Both the position numbers and the translations under genes were made by a program. A stretch of 64,000 nucleotides of DNA. Source: Vandiemenella viatica. Taxonomy: Eukaryota; Arthropoda; Insecta; Orthoptera; Morabidae. The stretch is taken from assembly GCA_031002005.1 (NCBI GenBank), contig JARYHS010008074.1, forward strand, positions 267,035,930 through 267,099,929. The letters are read 5' to 3'. How positions within the stretch are numbered: the first letter of the stretch is position 1; each line of letters begins with the position of its first letter. Positions 1-13,200 of the stretch are shown here, piece after piece. A model generated the notes under the pieces. That model ran no database searches. It saw nothing but the letters and a program-made list of their open reading frames with translations, and had not been told where the DNA came from.

Positions 1-300
1 ATTCCTTCAACATGTCTGTTAAATTGTCATCACTTCCCTTACTAATTTATTCCAATCTCTGACACCCTTACCCAACCCACCAGACAATTTCCCCACTGTC
101 TTATGCATGAATCGAGTGCCAGCTTGTGCCCCCGGTCATCTTTTCCTTTCCATGGATTACTCCTAATTCTTCGACCAACATTCCTCCAAGCCCCATCACC
201 ATCATATGCCCTGTACACTCCCAGCACTCTCTTCACCCATCTACTGTCTTCCAACAACTGTCAATCCTGCTCTTTTATCATATAAGTTACAGACTCGGTT
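1..300 (-). mobile_element. 3' end fragment of a LINE (reverse transcriptase C-terminal tail)
   Basis: The minus strand encodes about 70 residues (positions 42-257) with the series VKRVLGVYRAYDGDGAWRN, then RIRSNPWKGK and KLALDSCI. The same series, in the same order, closes the LINE on the + strand at 21934-22242 (VKRVLGMYTAYVGDGAWRD, RNSAWKGKG, KLALDFM). Continuing to position 1, another frame reads VRDWNKL, again matching the 22.2 kb copy. This is therefore a 5'-truncated copy of that LINE family. It carries at least one frameshift and runs off the window edge, so it is not functional. Confidence 0.75.
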
Positions 301-529
301 CTGTGGTAGGGGGATTCAAATGATTTTTCATTGTTTGGATTCCATAAACTGTTTCCATTGTTTGGTATTTGGGTTTTTAGGGGTTAAAATTGCCAGTGCT
401 GGAAGATGATAAATAATGTTACAAAATTTAATATACTGTTGCCTTGTGATTATACAGTACATCTTAAGCTTTTTTAATATACATATACATATAACTATAA
501 TATATAGAAAAATGTTGATGGCAATCTCT

Positions 530-640
530 ATATGGAAAGTGATGTGGAAAGTAAATCCATTACTCACTAAAGTTGGTGGCATTAGTGCTACAACTACACA
601 TCAAAGAAGCCCACAGATACACAATATTTGTTAATCATGT
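530..640 (-). repeat. PLE-type terminal repeat fragment (degenerate)
   Basis: The + strand reads GGAAAGTAAATCCATTACTC followed by ACTAAAGTTG. It resembles the ends seen at 17770, 22735, 43920, 44070 and 44500 (for example GACTCATCACTCACCAAAG at 22740), which at 22735 directly abut a Penelope-like element. On the minus strand it reads outward as CAACTTTAGTGAGTAATGG. I read it as a stray copy of the same terminal sequence. Similarity is partial and was judged by eye. Confidence 0.4.
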
Positions 641-3600
641 GTGACAATAATGAAACATAAGGTGCACAGCATGTATATAGTCACAGGTGGCAGCCACATA
701 AGTGAGAACTGTTGACGGTTATTAATGGCTTGTAATATTCTGTTTCTTCCTTCCCCATAACTTTTTTTCTGTTTGTCTGAATATTTACTTACCTTTATTT
801 CCATTATACTAGTGCCTCTTAGTGACTGCATACAAGTAAACCTTAAAATATTATTTCTTAATAGTAAAAAAGTATTTTTACCTTGTAATATTTTATAATA
901 CTTCTTCTCATTTAAATTCAGCATAAATTACTGCATTTTTTACTAAATAAATATGCTAGCCCCATTCAGTTCCCTACTCTATTATTTGTAGTTATTCAAA
1001 TGATTTTCAATTTACCTATTCCAGTAGTAATTCTTTAAAATTTTATTCTTGCTGCATCAGCTTTCATACAAATTCAAACAATTTCACAAATAATTTTACC
1101 CCACTTTTTATGACATCAAAAACTGTCTTCATTTTCTTCACCAATGTTCAGTTCTTCTCTTTATTGGTCCTGCAGAGATGCTCAGACAAAACACTCAGAC
1201 TCCAGGTCAATTATAATATAATTGGTCTATCTGTATAAAAGCAGACAACTGATAATTATATGCTTATTTTAATTCAGGAGACATATTTGAAATACGTGAA
1301 GCTTTTTTGTGAACCTAATTAATCATTGTTATTTTTTACATCCAAATCAAACCATAACATCTCCATGGAGTCCCCAACTGTTAGCTGAAGAACATCTTCT
1401 GTTGCCATCAGTTAGGTCTTTTGAGTTATATATGGCATGATGCTATGAAGTCTTAGACTGAGTGTGTAGGAGAGTAAATGTGAACCTTGCCAAAGGATTT
1501 GCGTCAATGTCCCCACTCTGTTATAGGAGGAAATTAGCTGAATTTGAATCATGATCACATGTGATGCTGTCACTAAGATAGCTTGCAAGATTTTCGATTC
1601 TTAGTAACTATTAGTATGCTGATTAGTGCACTACTTAGGGAACAGTAATAGCCCTTCCTGTTTCTCAATTTTGCATGCTTCCATGTCTGCATTTGTGGTT
1701 ACAAAATTCTTACAATCCAACAAATTACACCTTCAGGAGTCATTAGACTTGCACCCTTAGTGGATGGTTCAGATCCATTACAAATCAGAAAAAAACTATG
1801 TACTTTTTTTGACTGATTACATTCTCTTGTTGGCTCATGTTATAATGGGTTACAACTGATTGTGCCACAACTCTGCACTCCAACTTCTTGCTGACTGTAG
1901 GCTATGACTATTGTCTGACAATGAGCTGATGTGCTGCAATACCATGTTTGAACAGCATTGATCACAGTTGCTGGCTGTTGCTTCTACGAACTGGCACGTC
2001 TGCTCCGCTGTAACCCCAAATTCAGTCACCTGGTGGATGCTGCTTATTGTAATCAGACTCCTCCCTTCATATGAAGCTCTCTTCTTATTACTCTAATGGC
2101 TGGTTTTATAATAGATTGATTGCCCACTTACTTTGCTGTATAATTAAAACAAGTTATAGACTATTGTTCTAGGCTTGGCTAAAATTGGAATGTTATAATG
2201 CTTCTTTGCACTAACACTCAATGAACCTTTAAGAACACCAACAACCCTTAGTTTAGATTTACCCCATAACTGACCATCAAAAATGAGCTGCAATGCTGTT
2301 AGGCCAAATGGTTATGAGCTAAAGGGAAAGCTACCAAAGGATTCCATGGTTGCAGATCAGACACCTTGTTCTGCTCATAGTAGTCTTGTAAATTGAGCAT
2401 GGTTCAGATATGAGTGTTCATCGTAGGGTACATTGGGGGTATCAAATAAATGGTTGATACTTATTAATTAACGTATAAAAATGTTAACAACATGCTGTAC
2501 AAGTTATGTATACGGTGTGTACAAGTATATATAACAAAAACTGATTGGTGCTGTCCCTCACACTGGAACTATCCTTAAGTTACAACTCCAAGCTATCATG
2601 ATTGGTATTAAAGGAAATTGGCAATTTCCAAATTATTGAAGGTGAGGAGTCAGGCTGCAAGAATAATACCTTGAAACCCAAATTGAACCTTTCTGTAACA
2701 CAGAGAGTTTTTGATGAATTTAATTAAATCTATCTTCATGTACATCGAACTCCAACTGCATTATTCACAGTTAGCAAATTTTTTTATTTTTTTTATGTCG
2801 AATGTGCTCCCTACACCAGCAGCTGCATTGTCTGTCTGTGAAGCTGGTTAAACTGTCTCTGTGTGGTGATCCAATGATTTCTGGGACTGAAGAGTGAATG
2901 TGGCCCTTACCAAGTTGTTTTTTGTCTCTGTCCAAACTCCATCCTAGGAGCTAAACTGCAATATCGGTTATTCCAGATGTGATCATTGATCTAGCTTGCA
3001 AGATTTCTGATCTATAATAAATATCTGTTTGCTGATCAGAACACAACTTAGAAAGTGATCATAGCTTCTGCTCAATTTTATATGCTCACATATTCACCTA
3101 TCTACAATATAATTTGGAGTTTGTAAAAACAATGCCAAGAATTTGTCATAATTGTCACAATCACCATCAATGTTCCAAATCCATCATAGTGCTTCACCAC
3201 ATAGCATCCATTTTACATACTGGATTTATTTCATTATCTTTTTCAACCATTAGGTATATTAGCTCAATATATTTTTTCAAAGGTTCTGGAATGTATTTCA
3301 GCACTGGTAGTAAATTTCTTCTTTGATATGTACAAAACTTTTAATTTCTCTGAAAACTTGTTTCCTTCATTCACATTATGCTTAATACTAATTACTTGTC
3401 ATTTCAGTTAATCCTACTTTCTATCACATGACTCTTCAACCAAACTTATTTTATCCTGCATTGCCCCTAATTGTTCATTCTGGCTTTTCAGTTAATATGT
3501 TATATTACCTACAGCTTTATGCAGTTCACTTATCTCTACTTTCATCTCATCTACCACTGTAGGACAGTTCATTCTCTTTGCCTCTATTATATTTCTCTAC

Positions 3601-3665
3601 TCACATTCTTTTTTTCTTGTGGTACTTGGAAGTTACATGGTGACCACAACTTCATTTGCATTTTA
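641..3665. other. AT-rich sequence without a recognised gene
   Basis: Only short chance reading frames occur here on either strand, none with a protein motif I recognise. Direct echoes exist between 1500-1640 and 2880-3070: both contain a run like gatctagcttgcaagatttctgat and 'gctgatcag ... cttag', so one dispersed repeat is probably present twice. No RNA gene or complete mobile element is visible. Confidence 0.5.
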
Positions 3666-4345
3666 AAAATAGTTTGATTGATAGCTACTGACATACAACC
3701 ACCTTAGCGCACAATGGGAGACTCAAGACTAATACCACAGGGTATATGCCACATCTCCAACATCCCCACAGCTACCATCATGAAACCACCATAGTGTATG
3801 ATGGAAAACTCTACGGTACTACCACACACAAACACCAGTGGCATGCGCTTGGTAGTTCTGGCTGCACGGTGAAATATAGGTACACACATGTCCTTGGTAG
3901 AAATAGGAAAATTCCCTGGGTCGAACGCTTTCAACCACCATATCTCCCACACCCTCACAGTTACCGCCATTTGGCCAACATTATGCATGATGGGTGACTA
4001 TGCTACTACCACACATAAACACCAGTGGTTTGCGCTAGGTAATTTTAGCTGAAAAGTGAAATATAGGAACAAGCATGTCTGTGGTCAAAATTTGAAAGTG
4101 CCTCAGGTTTGACCACTTTCAACCTCAATATCTCCCACACCCCTATAGCTACTGACAAGCAACCACCATAGTGCATAATGGGAGACTTGATGTTACTAAC
4201 ACACTTAAACAACAGTGGTCTGCGCTATGTAGTTGTGGCAAGAGAAATATAGGGACACACGTGTTTTTGGTCAAAACATGAAAATGTCACAGATTGACCA
4301 CTTTCAACCTCCGTATCTCCCATAACCCAACAGCTACTGGCATTT
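3666..4345 (+). repeat. Tandem repeat array, about 187-bp unit (family 2)
   Basis: At least three units follow one another. The landmark 'accacac(a)(c/t)aaacaccagtgg' recurs near 3817, 4007 and 4196, giving a spacing of about 189 bp. Each unit also repeats 'caatatctcccacacc' and 'tgcataatgggagactc'. The same unit occurs in the opposite orientation at 35935-36822 and 41690-42923, where it lies inside an element beginning with ACTAG. Here the array starts with 'gattgatagctactgacatac', which matches the sequence just inside the ACTAG end at 42890, so this is a copy lacking its extreme end. Confidence 0.8.
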
Positions 4346-4921
4346 GACCATATATGTAATATTGCACTCCTTTCTGATTTCTTTAGTGAGTCTGTATTCT
4401 CCACTATTCTGCCATCAGCAGGAGAAGGTGATGGTACCTGTTGTAATGGTATAATGTACATTGGGGTACTGAAATATCTGCACATTAACTTGATCATGAT
4501 GCCTGTCTGCTATGTGATATTTCTAATACCTTTCCTGAAGATACTGCTAGATTCATATACTATGCTTCGATCGCCAATCTGTTTACTGTTATTACTGCAA
4601 CAGATAACGGTTGAGAAGTTACACATACAAATAAAAAAGTCACTTCTTGATAATCACTGTCAATATTCTTTCAAAGTTAGTGGATTTAATACTGGTATCA
4701 GACCATACATTAGAAATATTGATGATGGCTGAATCGGACATGAAGATATCAGGTTGTTCTTCAAGTCACAACACTGGATAAGAACATTCTTTCTTGTAAC
4801 ACACTTACATTTGCAACTTCAAATTAAAGTGAGATTATTTAACTGTTTAAATGCTGCTATTGTAGAAAACATTTCTTTCATTGAATTTAAAATAAAGTTA
4901 TCCTTTTCTGAAATTAGTTGT
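4346..4921. other. Unassigned AT-rich sequence
   Basis: I see no gene, RNA or mobile element that I can name between the tandem array and the inverted-repeat element. The open stretch at 4454-4732 (92 codons, + strand) has no recognisable motif and composition like the surrounding sequence. Confidence 0.4.
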
Positions 4922-6027
4922 TAGGGAACAAACCGCATACCGGGGTTGATGTATCGGTTTCTTCACCTAAACTGTTGCATATTCACATTGATTGATAAAG
5001 TTTAAAATTTTTAAAGTAACGATGTAGGACGAAAATGTGGTCACTTAGTTTGAAATTACGTACTTTTAAAGCCACTTCAGTAACTAAAAACACTTGTAAA
5101 ATGCTTAAATAAATTAAAGAAAAGTTCTGGAAACAACATCTTTGAGAGATAAACCTTAAATTAGAAAATAGTAATTTCAAGCAGAACCAAAAGACAAAAG
5201 CTTCCACCTCGGATTTTTGAAGTCCAATAACTTTTGAAATACAAAACAGATTTGAAAGATAGTTAGCTTTTTGGAAAGAGCAGGCGTGTGGGAACATTTG
5301 AGTAATAGTTTAAACAAAATTTTCAGAAATTGTTAAACATATACTCTCTAATCAAAATAACTGTACAACTTCACTGATGAAATAAATGTTTTACAAGGAT
5401 TTGAAGAAATTTAGAACTAAAACTAATCACGAAACACTTCTTAGGAGACGCTCTACACACAGTGATTTTCTGAGAGCCCTCCGGTGACATATTTTTCTTT
5501 AACACTTTTTGATTTTGGTGGTAAGATGCCATCCTCACAAAAGGAAATGCAAGCCGGCAGCCAGGTCACTCGAGTGAAGACCTCGAGAGAGGATGGAAGT
5601 GTGTCGTTGAACGAGCGAGTGTTGAGACGTGGGGCATGCCAGGTAGTCACAAAACAGGAAGTGGCCAATGGCGAACTTCATGGAAGACATGTTAGAATTT
5701 TGAACAGTACAACACATGTGGACTCTTAGGAGGAGAGTGTAAATTTTCTGTTTGGGGTTCGGCGGTCCTGTTTTGCTTCATTTCTTGCAATCTATGTTTG
5801 ATGAATAGTCTGATGCCTTGGCTAACTGCAATATGTGTAATATGTGGATCTTTTTTCAAGAATACATTAATTTCATGATTTGAACTTTAATTTGATTGTG
5901 CAGTTAGTGATATCTGAAGGTTAACCAAGGTTTATGAACATTTTTAAACTTTATCAGTCAATGTGAATGTGCAATAGTTTAGGTGAAGAAACCGATACAT
6001 CAACCCCGGTATGCGGTTAGTTCCCTA
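4922..6027. mobile_element. Non-autonomous DNA transposon with about 80-bp terminal inverted repeats
   Basis: The left end reads TAGGGAACAAACCGCATACC and continues as CGGGGTTGATGTATCGGTTT. The right end, read in reverse complement from 6027, is TAGGGAACTAACCGCATACC and continues identically. The match runs for about 80 bases with roughly four mismatches, past 'cttcacctaaact(g/a)ttgca(t/c)attcacattga(t/c)tgataaagttt'. The 1.1-kb interior holds no transposase; a GC-richer patch at about 5530-5690 stands out but codes for nothing I recognise. No clear target-site duplication is visible, so the superfamily is left open. Confidence 0.85.
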
Positions 6028-7096
6028 TCAGAGTATTAGTGTCCATAAACTGAGTCCTAGGTGAGAGAATTAAACTTTAAATTGTTACGTTTTGAAATCT
6101 TCACTTATGCGGCATGATGGTTAGATTGTGACTGTCAGCCTGCACCGCTGGCTGTTACTGAAAACCAAGACAAGGAAAATGGTCACTTTTTTTTACTCTC
6201 TGGCTAACCTTAAGCTGGATTTATCTAGAATATCATGTATCCCTGAGGGAAAACACTTTTCTCTTGTGAATTACAAAAATACTATTTTCTCATTTTTAAT
6301 GGGATTTTCCTGAATATTTTAAATGTTATAGTCTGATTTATTTAGAATCTTTTAAGTTATGAAAAATTTTCTCATAATTGTTCACATGATGGTGTCATCA
6401 AGTTTCAATACTAGAATTCCATTTTTCTCCCTTTAAATCTCAAATAACTCTTAAATTGTTATGTTATTATTATTAAATGAAATTTTCTCTCTCTCATTTA
6501 AGCTCTTTTATTTACAAAATTCAAATTCTTTACATATTTAGAATTTATCTACAGACTCTATTTTTAATTATAATGGGCATCTTAATATTGACAATATGCT
6601 GCCATAGTAAAATTTGAGTTACCTCTTTTCATTAATTGCTGATTTTAGATTCAATACTTTTCCCTTTTTTTTCTACCCACGCACATGGCTAAATTCATCT
6701 TGACTTTGAAATATCTCTTTCGATAAAATTTTTAGGCCATGCAAATTACACCTCAAAATAATCGTAATTGTAAGCTTTATTCATGGAAATCAATGTGGCA
6801 AAAGGGGATGAACTAAAATTTCAACTTTCTAAAACTTATGTTTCCTTACAAAAATGGTTAGATTCTGAGTCTAAAAGTGCTTATTATTAAGAAAATGGTT
6901 ATAGAAGTTATTTTCTGTGCAAATGGTATGTGATAGGCCCACTTCTAAACAGTTTTGGCGATACTATAAATATATGACACTGTCTCTATTTATTTGACAT
7001 TGCAGATGCTTAATAGCATGGTGACATTCTCAAAATACATTCATTTCCATAGTAAATAGAAAATTTCGTTTTTATGAATGGCTTTCAGACATACAC
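6028..7096. other. AT-rich spacer without recognised features
   Basis: This stretch is strongly AT-rich, with poly-T runs. The only frame of note (6128-6313, 61 codons) has no recognisable motif. Confidence 0.4.
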
Positions 7097-7766
7097 CAGA
7101 GTCCCGCTAATCCAAACACCGGTAGTCCGAACGTTCGGTTAATCCGTGGCAAAAAATTAGTCTAAGTATGAAAAATGGTAAACGAATTAAAACACAGTTC
7201 ACGAAAATACAGTTCATACTGTATTTAATTGCATGGTTAACTGCACACAATTTTAATTTACACAGTGCAGTACATACGTATTAGAAAAAGTAGCAAGAAA
7301 AGCTGTTCAAGCTTCACTCGGTTCTTCTTACAATCACAAATGGTTGCCTTACCAACACCCAGTTCTGTCGCCAGTTTAGATACATTCTCACCATTGTCTA
7401 ACCGCTTCAAAGCATCCAGTTTTTCTTTGAGAGTTAACGTTGTATGTTTACGTTTACTCATGATGACAATACAACACTACACCCGAATGCATACAATACA
7501 ACTGTCAAGCATGCCAGCGATTGATTGCTAACATTAACTGAGCAGTTTGCGAGATTGCTGACAGTGCACTGACCTCAAACAGTTTAAATGTCTCAACAAC
7601 AAAGTGAGGGAGTGAGAGTGAACCACTGTCCCCCCTCCCCCTTGTTCCCGATTGTTACCATGGTGTACCTGCTTATATGCTTGGCATACTTCATTCTAGA
7701 AACTGTGTAATTCTGGCTAATCCGAACAAGGCCCGGTCCCAATTAGTTCGGATTAGTGGGACTCTT
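7097..7766 (-). mobile_element. Internally deleted Tigger/pogo-family DNA transposon
   Basis: The left end reads CAGAGTCCCGCTAATCCAAA. The right end, in reverse complement, reads AGAGTCCCACTAATCCGAAC. 'AGTCCCGCTAATCCGAAC' type ends are characteristic of Tigger elements. At about 670 bp the copy is far shorter than an autonomous Tigger (about 2.5 kb) and keeps only the start of the transposase, on the minus strand. No TA target duplication is preserved at the ends I chose. Confidence 0.8.
7258..7461 (-). pseudogene. Tigger-type transposase, N-terminal helix-turn-helix fragment
   Basis: The 67-residue minus-strand frame begins MSKRKHTTLTLKEKLDALKR and continues with LDNGENVSKLATELGVGKAT. This is the CENP-B N-terminal (Psq-type) helix-turn-helix that binds the terminal repeats in Tigger/pogo transposases. 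The usual start motif (M, a basic stretch, then LTLKEKL) is intact, which fixes the start codon. After about residue 50 the homology stops; the CENP-B second helix-turn-helix and the DDE catalytic domain are missing. This is a deletion derivative inside the element at 7097-7766 and cannot transpose by itself. A domesticated gene is unlikely because it sits between matching terminal repeats. Confidence 0.8.
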
Positions 7767-9050
7767 TTTCATTTCCACATCATTGAGGTATAGTTGGAAT
7801 GATAGGGAGGAACAAACAAGGAGAGATTTGAATTTAATAAAAGAGATTACATGTGATTGGGTTCAAGGGAATGTCTTCTGCCAAGCGTGTATTCGTTTGC
7901 TGATGCCTATTGAGAAATTTGAAGGCTAGCGTATAGTAGGTATTGGAATTGCTGGTATTATGAGGTCTTTTTTGCGTGCAGTAACTAGGAGATTTAATTT
8001 TTTAATGAAGAAATTCTGACCATAAACCTTCAGTTGCCAAAGTTGCTGCACAAGCAAAATTCTTGGCTTTTTTACGACTTGTATGTCCTTGTAATTTTTT
8101 CATTTGTCTCTTTCTTGATATGTTTGATTCAGTCCTCCAGCTCTTTCTAAGCTCTTAATCACAATACATTTTAAATGTATGTAATCTGTATCATATATTT
8201 TGATTGTCACCTGTAATTCTTTCCTCTGTCTGTTCCCTGAAAAATTAATCAGTCCCAAAAGCAACCACCCTATTAGTGCTTTTTGATAAACTGCACCACA
8301 AAGCTTACACAGTGTTTTTGCTTCATCCATCATTTCTAACTTTCCTTCCTAAGTAATTGAGTTGTACTATGTCAGTGATCTATAAATCTTTTTTCATATT
8401 TATTCTGTTGTTTTTGTTATCATTGCTGCTAAAATTCATTACTTCTGTCTTGCTGAGGTTCCACATATATTTAGCTCAAATTGCTACCCCAATATTTTGC
8501 TTAATTTACATTCACTAATATTCTCTGTCAAGATAGTATCATCAGCAAATCACAGTGTGCTGTTTCTCCTTTAATCACATCCTTTTTTTTTTTATTATTT
8601 ATTTATCTGTCATCATCAGTAGCAAATCCTCTGAACTGAAATGGTAATAACTAGCTTGGTAGAAGAAATGGCATGGTAATTGCTTGGTCTTAACCTGAGA
8701 TAATCTCTCTATTCTTCCCTTCGTTCACTTCCTGCACCAACTTATCTCTTCTCTTGGTAACTAATTTCTCCTATTTCCCTCCATTTTCTTAGTCCTCAAT
8801 AACCCTTCTTTCCACCTATTCATTTTTTTTCCTTCGTTTCTTCAGTGAGAAACACCACCGGCAAGATATTTGCTGTAGTATGCTGCAACACTTCAGCCAA
8901 AAGCTCAGAAATATAGAAATAAATAAATAAAACATGGTGTTCCTGATAAACTGAGTTAATGCTACACAATATTTCATCATAAATCACAAGTTTGGATATA
9001 TTATCTCACCCTGTCTACCCTTCAACCTCCACAACAACTAGGTTTGTGCA
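7767..9050. other. Unassigned sequence, no gene recognised
   Basis: No frame longer than 77 codons is present and none has a recognisable motif. The segment 8580-8900 has short poly-T runs and C/T-rich text but no clear element boundary. Confidence 0.4.
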
Positions 9051-9742
9051 GCATTTACACGATGCGAGTTGACTGGAACGACAGTTGGCCGGACCATCGG
9101 TGGTGGGGGTAAGAGAGTGGACTAGCATGCTAGTAATAATTTGAAGATAGTCCATTGTCAGGACAGTTCTCTACTCCTACATTGTGATCTTGTTGAAAAT
9201 AGCATATCCGTATTACAGGAAGGAATTAAAATCGTAGCTAATTTGTTGGTTATAATGTTGAATTATATGAAGAGTAACAAAATAAAAAGAAGAAAATGGT
9301 TAAAGGGTGGATATTAAAAAGAAATGCTTTAAATGCCTCAATGCCTTTTAAAAAAAAAATAAAGTTGCAAATGAAAATGAAGATTTACATCATTTAAGAC
9401 TAACTGTATCTCCAATACATAAAAATTGACACCATTATGAAGCAATTTTTTGATAGCGGAGTTCTTATAATTTTTAGTCTTAAAATTCCATGAAATTTTC
9501 TCACTTTCATGGAGTTCTAAAGATTTTAATGCCTGTGCTTCACTCCGCTTACGCGACTTATTAGTTGTCGCCATCTTGATTGTTGAACTCCCACACCAGT
9601 AGTTGGTTGTGAACTGAGTCCACTATCCTCAGTCAACTGTCAGTCTTGTACCTGTTGACACGAGGAGAGTGGACTATCCAGTGCTGTGCGTGCAGCAAGA
9701 CAATACACTCGTTCCAGTCAACTCGCACCATGTAAACGGGGA
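9051..9742. mobile_element. Harbinger-like MITE with inverted repeats
   Basis: The left end contains CATTTACACGATGCGAGTTG followed by ACTGGAACGA. The right end in reverse complement gives CCGTTTACATGGTGCGAGTT then GACTGGAACGA. So about 30 bp of inverted repeat flank a 690-bp body. Ends of the form 'CGTTTACACGGTGCGAGTT' are typical of PIF/Harbinger MITEs. Subterminal repeats are present: GAGAGTGGACTA occurs at about 9113 and 9667. A 78-codon frame on the minus strand (9338-9574, starting MATTNKSRKRSEAQALKSLE) lies inside; I cannot tie it to a transposase or accessory protein. Confidence 0.65.
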
Positions 9743-10261
9743 ATTGGTTAGTGCACACAGTATTTTTGTTAGTGCTGGACACCCTTAACAACAGTAGATG
9801 ACTTTTGGGCATGTTGTTACAACTTAAAGGATGCTGCCATTGCTACATCATCATTTTCTTGTGGTAATATCATCTTTAAAACCATCACAACAGATGAAGG
9901 CAGTTTGGTTGCAAAGAAACTAAATCGAGTGATGAGTCTCGTTGGGTACACATGTCATCCCCTTGCTATATGTTCTCTCTAATGATGATTGAGTTTTGTC
10001 ATGAAATATTGTGTAGCATTAACTCAGTTTACCAAGAATGCCAACCTTTTTTTATTTATTTTTTTATTTTTTTAAATATTTTATTGACACTTGGCCTGTT
10101 GGCCATACAGTCAAGATACACACACATACATGCGCCCACATACATGCGCCCACATTTACATATAAGCATTACATATACATACAATTCACTGTTCATTAAA
10201 ACTAAACAATAATTGTTTGAAAGATTGAGTAGTAGAGTGGATTCTTCCCGGTTATATTTCT

Positions 10262-13200
10262 TTATGGTTTCTTGTTATGAAGTGCACCATCCTCTGGTAT
10301 ATTTTCTAGAACAAGGAAGTGGCCTACATTAATTGGATAACTTATGTCCCAATGTTTTAGATCTTTCCAGAAAGTGTCTGTTTCTTCTTTGTAATTATTG
10401 CATCTGAAGAATAGGTGGTTTGTATCAGCCTCGGATTCCCTGTCACACTGACAAAGTGGGGACTTTGCTAAATTTATTTTGTACAAGTGGCTTCCGAATC
10501 TGCCGTGATTGAATTTTAATCTTGATATTTTAGTCACAGCTTTTTTGGTGGTATATTTTTTTTGAAACCATAGTGTTGTCATTATTTGCGGTTGTATGCC
10601 TGTAGTCTCTTCCCTTGTGTTGTTCACTGGATTGCCACATATCATTCCAGGCCTCAGTTGTTTTGTGTCGGAATAATGATATTAAGTCACTTCCTGTCAG
10701 AAGTTCCACTTGGATTTCTGTTTGTGCAGCTAATTTTGCAAGAGAATCGACTCTCTCGTTTCCAGGAAGCCCAACTTGTGCCTTAATCCAGAGAAAGGAG
10801 GTCTTCATTCCTTGTTTATTTATGGTGGTCAACAACTCTAATATGTTATATAGAAGTGGAGACCTCCCTCTATCTTTGATTCCATCACCCAGCTTTTGAA
10901 GTGCCGATTTGCAATCTGTAAGAACTACAGTATTCGGAATGCACATCTCTAGCACCTATTCCAATGCTTCAAGTATCGCAAACAGTTCAGCTGTGAAGGA
11001 GGAAGTTTCCGCTCGTAGCTTAAACAGCCTTTGTACTCTGTTAGTGCTGTCAAAAAAGGCACTCCCAATCATGTTGCCAGTCTTGGACCCATCTGTGTAA
11101 ATATGTACAACTCGACCCATGCTACTTAGATAATCACTTAGAAGATTATTGTTGCTTAAGGCATTCTCTGAATAAGTCAGATTTTCTACGATCTCGCCCC
11201 CGATCATAACGGTTTCATAGTTAAATTCATAGCATGGTAATCTTGTGAGAGAGAGCACTTGTGACTGATATTCACTAAGGTCAGAGATGACCGAGGTTAG
11301 AGGTGGGCTGTTCCTATGAGTCCAGTATGTGGTGGCTGATGTTGCCACCCACAGGGTGCGTATTTTTATTGTAAGCGCATTTCCGGTTTTCTGAAACTGT
11401 TTTATTATAAACTTTTTACTGAGATATTGGCACCTCAGTGCGAGTGGCATTTCCTTGGATTCGACCAGCAGTGCATTGGTTGGAGTTGATAGAAAAGCCC
11501 CTAAGCAAAGTCAAAGAGCCCGAAACTGACATTTATCCATGTAGTTCAATAGCAGATTAGATGCGGAGCCATAAAGTTCACAGCCATAATCAAAGTGGGG
11601 TCACACCATAGCTTTGTAAAGGGCTATTGAGATTTTGGGATCTGCACCCCACCATGCGCCGTTAGTGGCTCGGGGTATGTTTATTGCTTTCTCGCATTTT
11701 CCAACTGTTTCAGATATCTGACGCTTCCATCTTAGCTTGTTATCTAAGTATAATCCTAGATATTTGACACATTTCACAAATGGGAATGAATATGGGCCGA
11801 GTCTTATGTCTTCAGCTGCCTGTACCCTATGCCGGGTGAAGGTTATTACTGCGGATTTTCCTGGTGATATTTGGAGTCCGTTGTCCTTTAGCCAAGTCCT
11901 GGAGGTTTTGTAGATGCAGAGGTCATCCGCATACTGTATAAACCAGGTGTCTGGTGACAGTACTGTACCTATATCACTACAGTATATGATTAACAGAAGT
12001 GGTGCCAGGATCGAACCTTGTGGAGGTCGAAACTTGTATGCCGGGGGCCAATTATGCCAGTTGGTGTCGTAATTATCAGGATTCTATTCTGCAGAATGTT
12101 CCAAAGGTTTAATATAAATGTTTCCGGCAAATTCATTAAAGAGAGCTTTTGTACTAGAATATCTGGAACTACATTATCATATGCTCCAGTCAGGTCTGTA
12201 AACACACAGGTTGTGTAGTTGTTGGCTGTCAAACTCTCTTGTATCTCAGTAACTAGGTATGTGAGAGCATCAAGCGTGCCAAGGCCTCTGCGAAAACCGT
12301 ACTGAAATTGGGGAAGTTTTACATAGTGTTCCACATGCCACTCTAGTCTGAGCCTAATCATGCACACTAAGGTTTTATACATGCAAGACATTAGAGAAAT
12401 CGGCCTATATGATGCTGGGTCGCATGGGTCCTTGCCTGGTTTGAGGATAGAGACTATTCTTATAGTCTTCCTAGATTCAATGTGAATGCATTGTAACCAA
12501 ACGTCATTCGTTACTTTTAGAAGTGCTAACTTGCCTTTTCTTGGTAGATACTTGAGCATAGCATAATGAATGTTGTCTGACCCAGGTGACGTGTTCCTAC
12601 TATTACTAACAGCCGTTTCAAACTCAACCAAATTAAATGGTTGTAATATCTGTTCATTGGGTGTTTTTTCCCATAGGCAGACCTTGTTGATTACTGAAGG
12701 TGGTGTCATCTTCTCCAGTATCTTCTCTAATACCTCTTGCATTGTGATATGAGTTGGACGGTTACTCGAAGCTTTACAAAATTTTCTGATCTCATTCCAA
12801 ACAGTAGTCGGGGAGGAGTTTCGGTTTAAGTTTTCGCAAAAATCTTTCCACTTTTGCCGCTTCTTCCTTTTCAAGAAGCGTTTAACTCTGGCCTGAGTCT
12901 TATTTAGTAGAATAAAGTTTTCCTCCGTTGACTGTTGACGATAGATTCTTAAGGTTTGTTTGCGTTCTTACACTGCCGCGGTACATCTGTAGATCTTCTT
13001 CGACTTAGTTTGACTGGGTGATTTTTGGGAATCATCACAAGAGTTGCTTCTTCTATTCCGTTTAATATGTTCTCATAGTCGTGCTGTGTATCACCGGTTT
13101 CCTCGAAGCTTGAGAATATGTTGCTTGCTGCTTTTTTGTAGGTGCTCCAATCAGTGCACTTAATGTTCCATCTATACTTCGGGTTTCTTCCTTTGTATTC

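Noticed and set aside
5484..5729. 81-codon frame in the GC-richer centre of the 80-bp-TIR element, considered as transposase
   Set aside because: No catalytic motif, and the opposite strand has equally long frames here; the length is far below any transposase.
9338..9574. 78-codon frame inside the Harbinger-like MITE as a DNA-binding accessory protein
   Set aside because: A basic N-terminus alone is not enough; no Myb/SANT or nuclease motif is visible.
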